NCBI RefSeq assembly: GCF_001907675.1
Contig: NZ_MPNT01000019.1
Location: 47,505 to 111,504 of the forward strand
Length of the DNA: 64,000 bases
Reading direction: 5' to 3'
From: Mycobacterium paraffinicum
GTDB lineage: Bacteria > Actinomycetota > Actinomycetes > Mycobacteriales > Mycobacteriaceae
Under the pieces are notes generated by a model, which was not told the DNA's origin, did no database searches, and was given only the letters and a program-made list of their open reading frames with translations. Positions 17,601 to 24,875 of the stretch are shown in pieces. The translations under genes were made by a program, and so were the position numbers. Each line of letters opens with the position of its first letter. Positions within the stretch are counted from its first letter, which is position 1.

Positions 17601-20476
17601 CGAGTTAATGCCACGTAGAGCAGTTGGCGAGTGAGACTCCCGGCACCGACGATGTGGCAGGCGTGTCCGGCGGTGAGTCCTTGTGCGGAGTCAATGGTTG
17701 CCGCATAGCCGAGGGTGACGTGCTTTATGACGTAGTGGGCGGGGAGGCGCACTGTTTGGCCGCTGCCGAGGTGGCGGGCTTTGATGCTGCCGTTTCGGTG
17801 GATTTCCAGGATTTGGAAGCGGTAGCCGTTGCGCACGTAATCGGTGGGGCTCAAGCGCAGCCGGCGGGCATTGCGGCGGGTGCGAATAAGGTCGCCGGGA
17901 GAGGCGGCAAGCCGATCAGAAAGGGTGATTTCGTGGCCGCGCCGTGTTGCCGGGTCAGCCGCGGCGAGGCGATCGAGTCGGGCTCGGGCGTTGAGGGTAT
18001 CGACGATGGCGTTGGTGGGTGCTAACAGGAGGGAATCGCGGCCCGCGTCGAGGTCGGCGGCCCACGCGGTGTAGGCCATGTCGGCGGCGGTCTGATCGGC
18101 ACCGACGTGCACACGCTGGTGGTCGATGTAAAACCCGAGTCCAGAGGGGTCTCCTCTGCGGATCGCCAGGGTCGCTGCGCTTTCGGCGGTGGAGCCAAAG
18201 CGAACCAACTGAGACAGCGTCAGTGAATCGGTCTTGTGGGCGATGTTGCGCAGCACGCCACCGGCTGAGATCGACGCGAGTTGGCAGTCATCACCGACCA
18301 GCCGGATGCTGGCGCCACGGGCTAAGGCGTGGGTGATCACCGCATCAAGTTCGAGCGTTCCGGCTTTGCCGGCCTCGTCGATGATGATGAGCGTGTCGCG
18401 TCCGACGTTGGTGAACCATGGCGGTGGGGCAGAGCGACTCGACCCGCTGGCCGGGTCGGCCGACCAGACGTATTTGGCGATGGTGTCGGTCGGGGCCGAC
18501 AGATCCTCGCCCAGTTCGATGGCTGCCGCCGCGGTGGGGGCTAAGCCGACGATGGTCGCGCCCGAGGAGCGCCACGCATGCGACAGCGCGGCCATCGCCG
18601 TGGTCTTCCCGGTACCGGCCGGGGCCAGCGCCAACGCCACTCGGCGCCCGCTGCTTGCCATTTCCCGGACCAGTGCGACCTGGCCCTCGTTGAGTTGCTT
18701 ATCGCGTGCGGCCGAGTCTGCCAGCGCCAGCTCGATATCGATGTCCTCGACCGTGCGCCCGCCGCGTCGGAGGGCGGCAGCAACGATGCGTCGCTCAGCG
18801 GCCAGCAGCTCCTGAGAGGTGTAGGTAGCGCTGCCGTGGCGGCTATGCACGCTGGTTCCATCGCGGCGACGCAGCTGCGCAGGTTCTCCCATTTCACCGT
18901 CGTCGATATCGATGTGCTGAACCGACAGCGGCTCGGCCAAAGCAGTCTCGGTGATCTTGTCGGCCAGCGTCTCGTCGGCGGCGTGCCCGCTGCCACGAAC
19001 GAGGCGCTGCGCCTCGGCGAACACGTGGTGGCGTTGCCAGGTCGCGCGGGACCGGGCAACCGTGGCGATGACTTGGGCAGCGCGCGCGGTGATCCAGTCG
19101 TCATCGACAGCATCGATTTGGGGCGCCGGCGCGGACAAGACGGTGCCCAGCATCGCGGTCAGCTCCCGCACAGCGCCGAGCACCTCGATCGCTTGGCCGC
19201 GCCACATGTGGCGCTGCTCGGCGAATGATCGGGGTTCGTGTTTGGCTTCGCGGGTCTCTAGGGTCGCTTGTTGAGCCAACGCGATGGTTTCCACGTGGGT
19301 CGGCTCGCGGCCGTGGGCGGCTTGAAACTGCTTGGCCAGATCGGCGGTGCGGGCTTCGATGGCCAGCCGCCGCGACGACCACGCGGCCATCAGCTCGACT
19401 GAGATTCCCACGATTTCACGCACCGGCCTCTTGCCGCGGCCCTCGCCGACCACATCAGCGAACCGCAGCTGCAGTCGCTGTCCAAGGTGGGCTTCCAGGC
19501 GCGTGTTGTACAGCTCGGAGGCGGCCACGGTGAACTGGTGCACAGGCTGCCCGTCAAGCGCCAGCCAACGCAACACACCGTCAGGGCCCACCGTGGCGAC
19601 CTTGTTGGAGATCGCGACATGGGTGTGCAGATCAGGATCGCCAGCGCGTGAATCGCGGTGGGTGAACGCCGCCCCGAGCAGCCCGGTGGTGTCGACCTGG
19701 GCGACACCACCCTTACCTGAACGGGTAAATGCGGCGTGAGTTTCTAGCCACGCCAGCGCATCACCGACCGCTACGTCGTGACATTCCTCTACCACTGTTG
19801 CGACGGCGCGCGGTGCGATCGCCCACAGCGTCGACACTGACTTCACGGGCGAAAACGTCAAGTCGTAGCCGGCGACCGCGGTCGTGCGCGCGCGAGTTTC
19901 CCGCGCGATAAACCCACTGAGTTCGCGATCGTCGGCGGGCGCGCGCTTGTACTGCTCAGCGAACATTCGGCGCGCGACAACGGTGCGGATCGCGGCGCGC
20001 GTGGGCGCGGCGATGGGCGCGTTCCAGTGCAGGCCGGCTTCTTCGTTGTGATCGCGGTAGGCCACTGCCAGGGCGCGCACAAAGGTGGTTTCGCTGTCGC
20101 GGATATGGAACTTGCGGCCCAGTTTGGCGGCTTCGGCGGCCGCGAGGCCGCGCACGCCGCATTCGGCGACATACTTGGTGATCGCATCGGCGTTGGGGTG
20201 CAAGCCTTCCCCGAACAGGGCCTTCATTTGGGCCTCGGTGACCGGCGAATCAACCGGTACGGCCCAAACTTTCGCGAGGTCTTCGGGGGGCACCGGACGT
20301 GCCCTTGTCGAGGACAGCGATGCCAGACCCGATCCCACCCATCGGCCCGGAGATTCGCCTTTGGTCGAGTAGTAGTCGATCAGCGGGGCCCGGCCGCGCG
20401 CGGTGGTGTCGACAGCAGCGACTTGCCGGATCAGGTACTGGTAACCGTCTCCGGCGGTGAGCTTGTGGCTAGTCAT
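14621..20476 (-). CDS. MobF (TrwC/TraA-type) conjugative relaxase-helicase
   Basis: This 1951-residue relaxase nicks oriT and unwinds the transferred strand. The N-terminus MTSHKLTAGDGYQYL is the MobF signature start, with candidate catalytic tyrosines at 12/14 and 35/36. The HUH motif is DLHTHVAISNK (about residue 283). The helicase part has Walker A APAGTGKTT (about 619) and Walker B LIIIDEAGKAG. A coiled-coil stretch rich in Ala, Arg and Glu follows, and near the C-terminus there is a second, degenerate helicase-like block (LIIIDDAASADPA). ATG 20476 is chosen; GTG 20482 is an alternative closer to AAAGGGA. It is much longer than TrwC (about 960 residues) because of the C-terminal extension, as in large actinobacterial plasmids. 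Confidence 0.95.
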   Translation of the reverse strand: MTSHKLTAGDGYQYLIRQVAAVDTTARGRAPLIDYYSTKGESPGRWVGSGLASLSSTRARPVPPEDLAKVWAVPVDSPVTEAQMKALFGEGLHPNADAITKYVAECGVRGLAAAEAAKLGRKFHIRDSETTFVRALAVAYRDHNEEAGLHWNAPIAAPTRAAIRTVVARRMFAEQYKRAPADDRELSGFIARETRARTTAVAGYDLTFSPVKSVSTLWAIAPRAVATVVEECHDVAVGDALAWLETHAAFTRSGKGGVAQVDTTGLLGAAFTHRDSRAGDPDLHTHVAISNKVATVGPDGVLRWLALDGQPVHQFTVAASELYNTRLEAHLGQRLQLRFADVVGEGRGKRPVREIVGISVELMAAWSSRRLAIEARTADLAKQFQAAHGREPTHVETIALAQQATLETREAKHEPRSFAEQRHMWRGQAIEVLGAVRELTAMLGTVLSAPAPQIDAVDDDWITARAAQVIATVARSRATWQRHHVFAEAQRLVRGSGHAADETLADKITETALAEPLSVQHIDIDDGEMGEPAQLRRRDGTSVHSRHGSATYTSQELLAAERRIVAAALRRGGRTVEDIDIELALADSAARDKQLNEGQVALVREMASSGRRVALALAPAGTGKTTAMAALSHAWRSSGATIVGLAPTAAAAIELGEDLSAPTDTIAKYVWSADPASGSSRSAPPPWFTNVGRDTLIIIDEAGKAGTLELDAVITHALARGASIRLVGDDCQLASISAGGVLRNIAHKTDSLTLSQLVRFGSTAESAATLAIRRGDPSGLGFYIDHQRVHVGADQTAADMAYTAWAADLDAGRDSLLLAPTNAIVDTLNARARLDRLAAADPATRRGHEITLSDRLAASPGDLIRTRRNARRLRLSPTDYVRNGYRFQILEIHRNGSIKARHLGSGQTVRLPAHYVIKHVTLGYAATIDSAQGLTAGHACHIVGAGSLTRQLLYVALTRGRIENHIYLSTAESDPHRVLSPKATHPETAVDVLTKTLSRDGAQVSATSAAREARDPFVRLGPAAAMYYNALGDAAQALASPALLAQLHITADQLYPGLTRAEAWPVLCKHLAIIGADGRDPFATLTEAASVGELFSAHDPAAVLDWRIDPTGGHSAGIGPLRWLPATPTLLANDPAWENCLTGRAVLVAELADQIRETVTHQWTPATAPAWAKPVLAANPQLAAEIAVFRAAHNVVAEDTTLLGPPQYAVRARTIQKLLENRAQAVVRTQSPHARRFEQLIDSIDPRIRADGYWPQLAAHLAQAATSRPDLPGLVRAAAIQRPLPDELPAAALWWRLAAELTPAATVDAPHTGLRPAWIADLHNVFGSATAQSIVADPAWPGLVSAVNAADPTRWTPADLLHVAAEHLADVDPDHTIPAYQYARTITYTVDLIGGHHDHADHPLPEQPPLHPEEEEQLPPDPHATRIDMPATDLSTQPWHPELVEPDPTNTPLETADELAGLDFDDLPRHRVAPPPLPAALLDLTSLRTQYQQALADHQALHARAAIGDGPAMRQATPRIRELRQRADADRPYLIAVHDVTAEWADAEAEYETALSHVDWARNQLDELQAQPDVDPLDIASAKLDVQLRLMALPDTAPAERYQAALREALAARAKAAGGADRVISGDDVDNVIAEARSEDDRAVLAARRRSSQLRRDLDRAELAAAAAFAAAETRSAEHITAQLGQLAIELRVLEAASRFQPHRPLSLANSAAADLSPAIAAAITSTARLPFAVTVVHAQPSPERRAALHTLHSAAAASERKILWCSPTREQAEDAVTNELADTAATITETHATITNKKSQSPLPPGSLIIIDDAASADPAIIADLAEHAAANQSGLVLLDTTGQTWPPKPAQRLLRLVATELPWTTTIGAPPTSAVINRGTPPDLDPALTQAGRLHPAILDERLRDSLARAAQLHATIHAAYQRHLEATWLRERGPHAKQQSPEIGITDD

Positions 20477-20509
20477 CGTCACTGCAGTGCAATCCCTTTC
20501 GAGGCGCAC

Positions 20510-20771
20510 GTTAGAGACGACACCGCAGATCTGTCCTACACAGATCAGGCGGTTCTTAGGAAACTGTGACCTTAATGCAAGAGGTGTGTGGTGTCTGGGG
20601 TGGTTCAGAACGGTTGATGCCGGTGGTCATTGGTGTGTGGTGCATGAGGGTGGGATCGGCTTATGTTGTGGGACTGGGGGATCGGGAAACATTGGTGGTG
20701 GACAAATGTGGACGCACTGATGTTGGTCAGTGTGGTAGAGCGGGACAGCCGGTTCGTCGTATGGTGCGGCG
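20510..20771. other. Candidate origin of transfer and divergent promoter region
   Basis: The 262 bases before the accessory gene hold GATCTGT-CCTAC-ACAGATC at 20528-20546, a perfect 7-bp inverted repeat with a 5-base loop. A strongly G/T-rich plus strand (20570-20700) follows, with GGTGTGTGGTG occurring twice, near 20583 and 20633. Hairpin plus skewed repeats next to a MobF relaxase start is the usual oriT arrangement. The nick site cannot be named from sequence alone. The region also separates leftward relaxase and rightward accessory transcription. Confidence 0.5.
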
Positions 20772-21284
20772 ATGGGAACGATCAACTCGAAATCAGCGGC
20801 GCGTAGGCGGGTTCGCGAGGCGCAGCTTAGAGCGAACGAGGCACGCGTGGAGTGCGAGCGGCAAAACGTCGATGACGCGGCGTCGTTACTCGTTGAGCTG
20901 GGTCGCCTGGCGGCCGTGGAGGAGTGGGAGGCAACTCGCATCCTCGAGATTCGGGCAGAGGCAGAGCGGCGTCGGCACACGCACCGCCAGGCCGGCGGCA
21001 TCGCGGTGGCTCGAATGCAGGGTCGCGGCGAATCACTCGCGGCGATAGCGGAATTGGCTGGGGTCAAAGTCGGTAGCGTTCGGATGATGTTAAAGGCGGC
21101 GAGCGCGCACACTGGCGCGGCGGTGCAAGCACTAGGTGAGGGCAACGGCGCGGCGGCCCCTGGCGCGGCGCCGTTGGCACTAGGTGCGAACGGCGTTACT
21201 GCGCATGACGATGGCGCGGCGGCGCAAGCACTAGGTGCGAATGGCGCTGCGGCGCATGACGAAGGTGTCGGTGGCCGGGTTTAG
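20772..21284 (+). CDS. DNA-binding relaxosome-type accessory protein with repeat tail
   Basis: This 170-residue cytosolic protein has residues 5-75 as a basic, highly helical, coiled-coil-like region. Residues 76-110 form a helix-turn-helix (GRGESLAAIAELAGVKVGSV) like resolvase-type C-terminal HTH units. The last 55 residues are a repetitive Ala/Gly/Asn tail with three versions of ALGANG...AHD. It lies next to the candidate oriT and divergent from the relaxase, which suggests relaxosome assembly or regulation of transfer. No exact family is recognised. Confidence 0.65.
   Translation: MGTINSKSAARRRVREAQLRANEARVECERQNVDDAASLLVELGRLAAVEEWEATRILEIRAEAERRRHTHRQAGGIAVARMQGRGESLAAIAELAGVKVGSVRMMLKAASAHTGAAVQALGEGNGAAAPGAAPLALGANGVTAHDDGAAAQALGANGAAAHDEGVGGRV
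21115..21262 (+). repeat. In-frame imperfect tandem repeats at gene 3' end
   Basis: Three imperfect units built around GCACTAGGTGCGAACGGCG and GGCGCGGCGGCGCAAGCA encode the Ala/Gly/Asn repeat tail of the accessory protein. The units are in frame and differ by base substitutions and one longer insertion, as expected of slippage-prone repeats. Confidence 0.6.
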
Positions 21285-21293
21285 CGTGGGCGC

Positions 21294-21806
21294 GTGCGTG
21301 TTCATCTGGGGATGCCGCTGTGGGTCGATCCTGTTGTGCACGCCGACGAATGCCGGCGCTTTGACTCCGACGTGGTGCAAGGACCCGGCGCTGACGACTG
21401 CGATTTTTTCACGGGGGCTATCGGTAAAGACGGATATGGCCGGTTCTTCATTTACCGTGGGGGTAAAGGGATTTGCGTGCGGCCGCACCGGTACGCGCTG
21501 GCGCGTCGACTCAGTGTGCTCCTTCAGCCAGACGAGTTGGGCCTGCACGAGTGCGATAGCCCGCTGTGCGTGAAAGTCTGTGCGGCCGAGGCGACATTCC
21601 AGCATGTGGTAATCGGCACTCAGAGTGAAAATATGCGACGAATGGCCCGGATGCGGCGCGGAGGAGGCCGCAGGTCGATTCCCAGTGATGGGTTATGGGC
21701 TCGGCGGGAGCGCTCGGTCGCGTTGCACACGGTGTTGCGGGAACGCGGCTGGGATCGGGCCGCAGTGGAGGCGGCGCGCCTCGGTGATATGCCGATGTTG
21801 TGGTGA
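21294..21806 (+). CDS. HNH endonuclease-like protein
   Basis: The protein has 170 residues and starts at a GTG 9 bases after the preceding stop. The central part GAIGKDGYGRFFIYRGG, then RPHRYALARRL, then a Cys-Asp-Ser-Pro-Leu-Cys-Val knuckle and HVVIGTQSENMRRMARM, follows the phage HNH pattern in which the second His comes before Gly-Thr-x-x-Glu-Asn-Met. The C-terminal 40 residues are a basic helix-turn-helix-like tail. Such proteins are often homing or packaging nucleases, and here it may be a plasmid accessory nuclease. The catalytic His before ALARRL is present. Confidence 0.65.
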   Translation: MRVHLGMPLWVDPVVHADECRRFDSDVVQGPGADDCDFFTGAIGKDGYGRFFIYRGGKGICVRPHRYALARRLSVLLQPDELGLHECDSPLCVKVCAAEATFQHVVIGTQSENMRRMARMRRGGGRRSIPSDGLWARRERSVALHTVLRERGWDRAAVEAARLGDMPMLW

Positions 21807-21994
21807 GGGTGTAAGCACTGTTGGTGATTTAGCCGGCGAGTACTGCCGGTCGTGCTGCGCTGCTGTGGGAACGGGGTGGATGCGATCCAGCCGATAGACG
21901 GCGGTATGCATCGCCCAGTAGACGGCGACGATGTTGGCCCCGGGTATCACGCTGGCTAAGACGGGCCCGCACGTCGGCCGGATTGCTTCACCGT

Positions 21995-22174
21995 ATGCGG
22001 CTGCGGCGCACTGCTCGGGGCTGGGAAGAACCCTGGCCGGGGCGCTGTGGGCGGTGTGAGGCGACGCTTGGCGCCAACAGGGTGCTTGTCGGACTAGTTC
22101 AGTGCACTTGCGGGTCGATGCACCGTACTCACTTCTGCCGCAGGACGAGCGGAATTGCATCTGCTGCAACATAA
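21995..22174 (+). CDS. Possible small zinc-ribbon protein
   Basis: A 59-residue frame carries Cys-Gly-Arg-Cys then, 17 residues on, Cys-Thr-Cys and a later His-Phe-Cys, a pattern that could bind zinc. It is preceded by about 190 bases (21807-21994) in which no gene is seen. No good ribosome site was found, and an antisense frame also exists, so this is tentative. Confidence 0.3.
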   Translation: MRLRRTARGWEEPWPGRCGRCEATLGANRVLVGLVQCTCGSMHRTHFCRRTSGIASAAT

Positions 22175-22300
22175 TTGCTCGGTTGAGAGCGAGTATAGCG
22201 CCCAGTAAAGCGCGTCCCGCGGACATCGGATCACACCTCAGAAAGGGTGCTGTCTCGACACTTACGTCTGGCGCATCATTGTCGCATCTAGTACAACAGG

Positions 22301-22891
22301 ATGGTGGGCGTCGAGTTGCCGGGGTCAGCAGCGCTGTCGCTGGTGTCGAAAGTGCTTCCGTTGGATCCAGAAGCCACGGTCTTCACCGCGATGCTGTCTG
22401 GCTGGGCTGATCAGCAGCGAGCCCGGGTGTGCAAGCCACCGACGGTGCAGGCGCGGGCGAGCGTGGTGCGCCGTTTCGCCGAGTTCACCGGGACGTATCC
22501 CTGGCAGTGGCAAGCAGATGACGCGGATGCGTTTTTCTCCCAACTGCTTTCCGGTGCGGAGCCAAAAGCTGACTCGACGGTACGGGGATACCAAAACGCA
22601 TTGCGGTTGTTCGGCGACTTCGTTACTGACACGCGATATGGATGGGCGTCTTTGTGCGCTGAGCGGTTCGGGCAGGCCCCGGCACAGATCCTGCATGACT
22701 GGAACACCGTGCGTCACGTCAACGAGTTTGAGGGGCGGCCGGGACGGCGCCCGCTGAGCTATGACGAGGTTCAAGAGCTCTTCGATGCCGCCGATGGCTT
22801 GGTAGATCAGGCGCGACTTCGCCACCGCAAGGGAGCGTTGTCAGCGTTGCGGGACTCGACGCTGCTGAAGACCGTCTACGCGTATGGGCTG
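22301..22891 (+). pseudogene. Tyrosine integrase, piece 1 of 3 (N-terminal)
   Basis: This is the first 197 codons of a site-specific tyrosine recombinase. The SAM-like core-binding domain covers about residues 35-125 (PPTVQARASVVRRFAEFTG and onward), and the catalytic domain begins with SALRDSTLLKTVYAYGL. It stops making sense exactly at box I, where GLRxxE is expected. The continuation RRQEAVGLD is found at 33520 and the third piece at 37935. Joined, the three give an open frame of about 372 codons after correcting two small indels. The gene belongs to an integrase / XRE / zinc-ribbon module whose other members lie at 38058 and 38381. Confidence 0.9.
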
Positions 22892-23005
22892 CTCTCCGGG
22901 GCTCAACCAGATGCAGCGGCGTGATTCTCTGAGTTTGTGCAGTTCAGAAGCTGATGTTGGGATGCTATCTGCTGCAACAGGTGTGGTGCAAGTCGACTCG
23001 CGGTT

Positions 23006-23599
23006 TCAGCGGGGCCGGCCTGGCGCGTTGAGTCGGGCCATGAGTTCGCGGTTGGTAGCGCGGGCGGCGGCGAGGTCTTCGTCGCGTTCGTCGAGTTGTT
23101 GTTGTTGGTCGAGGACCTGCTGTTCGAGATGGGTGATCCGTTGGTGGAGTGCATCGATGTCGGTTGGGGCGTCGAGCCCGGACTCGCGCCATGTTTGTTC
23201 GCCGAGTGCTTGGGAGAGCCGCTGCTCGAGTTGGCGGATGCGGGCGTTGAGCCGGGCGGCGCGTTCGTGGGCGGCGAGCAGGTCGGCCTGCAGTGAGGCT
23301 TGGGTGACCGTGGGGCCGGTGTGTTCGTCGGGGACTGGATCTGTTTGCAGCGCATGGATTTTCTCGAGTAGGTCGCGGTACCGATAGAGGAATGTGCGGT
23401 CGACTCCGGCCGCACGAGCGATCGCGGCCGCGCTGAGCCGGTCGCCGGCGGCTGCGGCTTGGTCGATCGCGGCCAGCACGCGCCGGCGTCGGCGCATCGA
23501 GTCGCCGCGACGGCCGTCGAGCATCGATCGGGTGCGTGTGCTCGACGAGACAGATTGTGCGCGTGTGTGATTCGACGTGGTGTCGGTGGTTGTGGTCAT
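23006..23599 (-). CDS. DUF6262/TnpC-like accessory protein of the outer element
   Basis: This 197-residue DNA-binding, coiled-coil protein has a basic, disordered N-terminus, then a TetR-like/HTH segment (DRLSAAAIARAAGVDRTFLY) that reads as 'VDRTFLYRYRDL', then a long heptad-rich coiled coil (QADLLAAHERAARLNARIRQ to about residue 175). Proteins of this build accompany paired tyrosine recombinases as the TnpC-like third gene of Tn554-type elements. The ATG overlaps the end of the recombinase B remnant (ATGA), preserving the ancestral operon order. It appears intact, although both recombinases upstream are broken. Confidence 0.75.
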   Translation of the reverse strand: MTTTTDTTSNHTRAQSVSSSTRTRSMLDGRRGDSMRRRRRVLAAIDQAAAAGDRLSAAAIARAAGVDRTFLYRYRDLLEKIHALQTDPVPDEHTGPTVTQASLQADLLAAHERAARLNARIRQLEQRLSQALGEQTWRESGLDAPTDIDALHQRITHLEQQVLDQQQQLDERDEDLAAARATNRELMARLNAPGRPR

Positions 23600-24263
23600 G
23601 CGGTGGCCTCCGAAGCGGGGGTTGCTGGTGCGGGTGGGGTGGCGGCGAGGGTGGGCATGCCGAGCGGGACCGTGTGGGCCGCACGATGACGACGCACGAT
23701 GGCGACCGCGTCGTTGATCTGCGCTCGCTCCGTGTCGTCGAGTTCGGCGATGTCGCCTTTGATCCTGTTGATCAGTCGCCGGATTCGGGTGATCTCCTCC
23801 TCGGTGGGGGTGGCGTCGGCGCGGGCCCATTCGTCCACTCCGTCGATGGTGGCGGCCAGCCGTTCGCGGGTGCGCAGCAGGTCGTCCAGGTATGCCTGCA
23901 GGTCGGGCAGGAAGGCGATGTTGGTGCGGAAGTGATCGCAGCCGACGCAGCGGAATCGGATCGGGCAGGCACCGCCGCCGGCCTTGACGTTGGTTGGTTC
24001 GGTGCAGGTGCCGTCGGGGACGGCGACCTCGCCGATGGCGTGGCGGGCGCGCTCGGAGTCCAGCAGGGCGTGTGCGTCACGCCAGATCCGGTTGCCGTGC
24101 CGGTCGAAGCTGAGCGTGGTGACCGTGTCGACGGCGTCGCGGCGGCGGTCCTCGCCGATGCGGTAGTAGCGGCGGGTCACCGAATAGCTTCGGTGATCGA
24201 GCAGTTCGGCCAGGACGTCGATCGGGATGCCGGCGTCGGCGTGGCGTTGGGCGTAGGAATGGC
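23596..24263 (-). pseudogene. Recombinase B of outer element, C-terminal piece
   Basis: The frame reads SYAQRHADAGIPIDVLAELLDHRSYSVTRRYYRI and onward: the end of the box-II helix, the LLDH motif (in place of LLGH) and the catalytic Tyr region of a tyrosine recombinase. A Cys-rich segment (CPIRFRCVGCDHF) follows, then a helical tail, as in Tn554 TnpB-like proteins. The sequence upstream of 24263 in this frame is the end of the inner element. The missing N-terminal part is at 30367-32202, where the text ends in VPYAYRH, so the ancestral motif was YAYRH-SYAQRH. Confidence 0.85.
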
Positions 24264-24404
24264 TTGTCTCCGCAGTGGCTGTGTGCGGTCGGGTTCGTGT
24301 TGCGTTTGACGTGGCCGATTCTCGGCGTGGAGTTCGTGACGCTGATCGCCGTTCGTGTGGCGATAACGCGAAACCGATTGTGATGGACGTCACTGCCGGG
24401 TCGG

Positions 24405-24875
24405 TCAGCATGGTCCCATTACCCTCTGCTGGTATTTCGGGCGATTCGACGCGAGGCGGGTGATGCCTGCCGCCGGGTCGTTGGCCGTGCGGAGCCGAAG
24501 GATCTCGTCGTGCTGGGCAGCGATCCGGGCCAGGGCCTGGCTTCGGAAGTTGGTGAGCTCCTGGATTGTCGAGTTGACGTGGGCGAGGTTGTTTTTCAGC
24601 TTCTCGACCTCCGTCTTGAGGCGTTCGATCTGTGCGGTTTTCGGGTCCGGGGTTTCTCCGGCCTGCTGAAGCTGCTGGAGGCGGTGCTCGAATTCGGCGC
24701 GTAGGTGTGCGTAGGGCCGGGTGCCGTAGAAGGCGGTGCGGTCGACCCCGGCTGATAGTGCGAGGGTCTTGATATCGCAGTTGCCGCCGGGTGAGATCTC
24801 GCCGCGCAGAAGCCGGTCCATGGCGGCGCGGATGCGGTTCTCGTTGTGGATGCGTTGGGCGGCAGTGATTCTCAT
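24405..24875 (-). CDS. DUF6262/TnpC-like coiled-coil protein of inner element
   Basis: The protein has 156 residues. An N-terminal HTH-like part (IKTLALSAGVDRTAFYGT) is followed by a coiled coil (RLKTEVEKLKNNLAHVNSTI) running to about residue 130. It matches the outer element's small protein in plan but is clearly diverged. The ATG overlaps the previous recombinase stop (ATGA). A likely role is an architectural or orientation factor for the recombinases. Confidence 0.75.
   Translation of the reverse strand: MRITAAQRIHNENRIRAAMDRLLRGEISPGGNCDIKTLALSAGVDRTAFYGTRPYAHLRAEFEHRLQQLQQAGETPDPKTAQIERLKTEVEKLKNNLAHVNSTIQELTNFRSQALARIAAQHDEILRLRTANDPAAGITRLASNRPKYQQRVMGPC

Noticed and set aside
21693..22226. 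177-codon minus-strand frame
   Set aside because: It overlaps the HNH gene, its composition is not protein-like, and it has no ribosome site.
22892..22901. Target-site duplication at the 10.6 kb element
   Set aside because: Flanks GGGCTG and GGCTTG are similar but not identical, which fits recombinase crossover rather than a true duplication.
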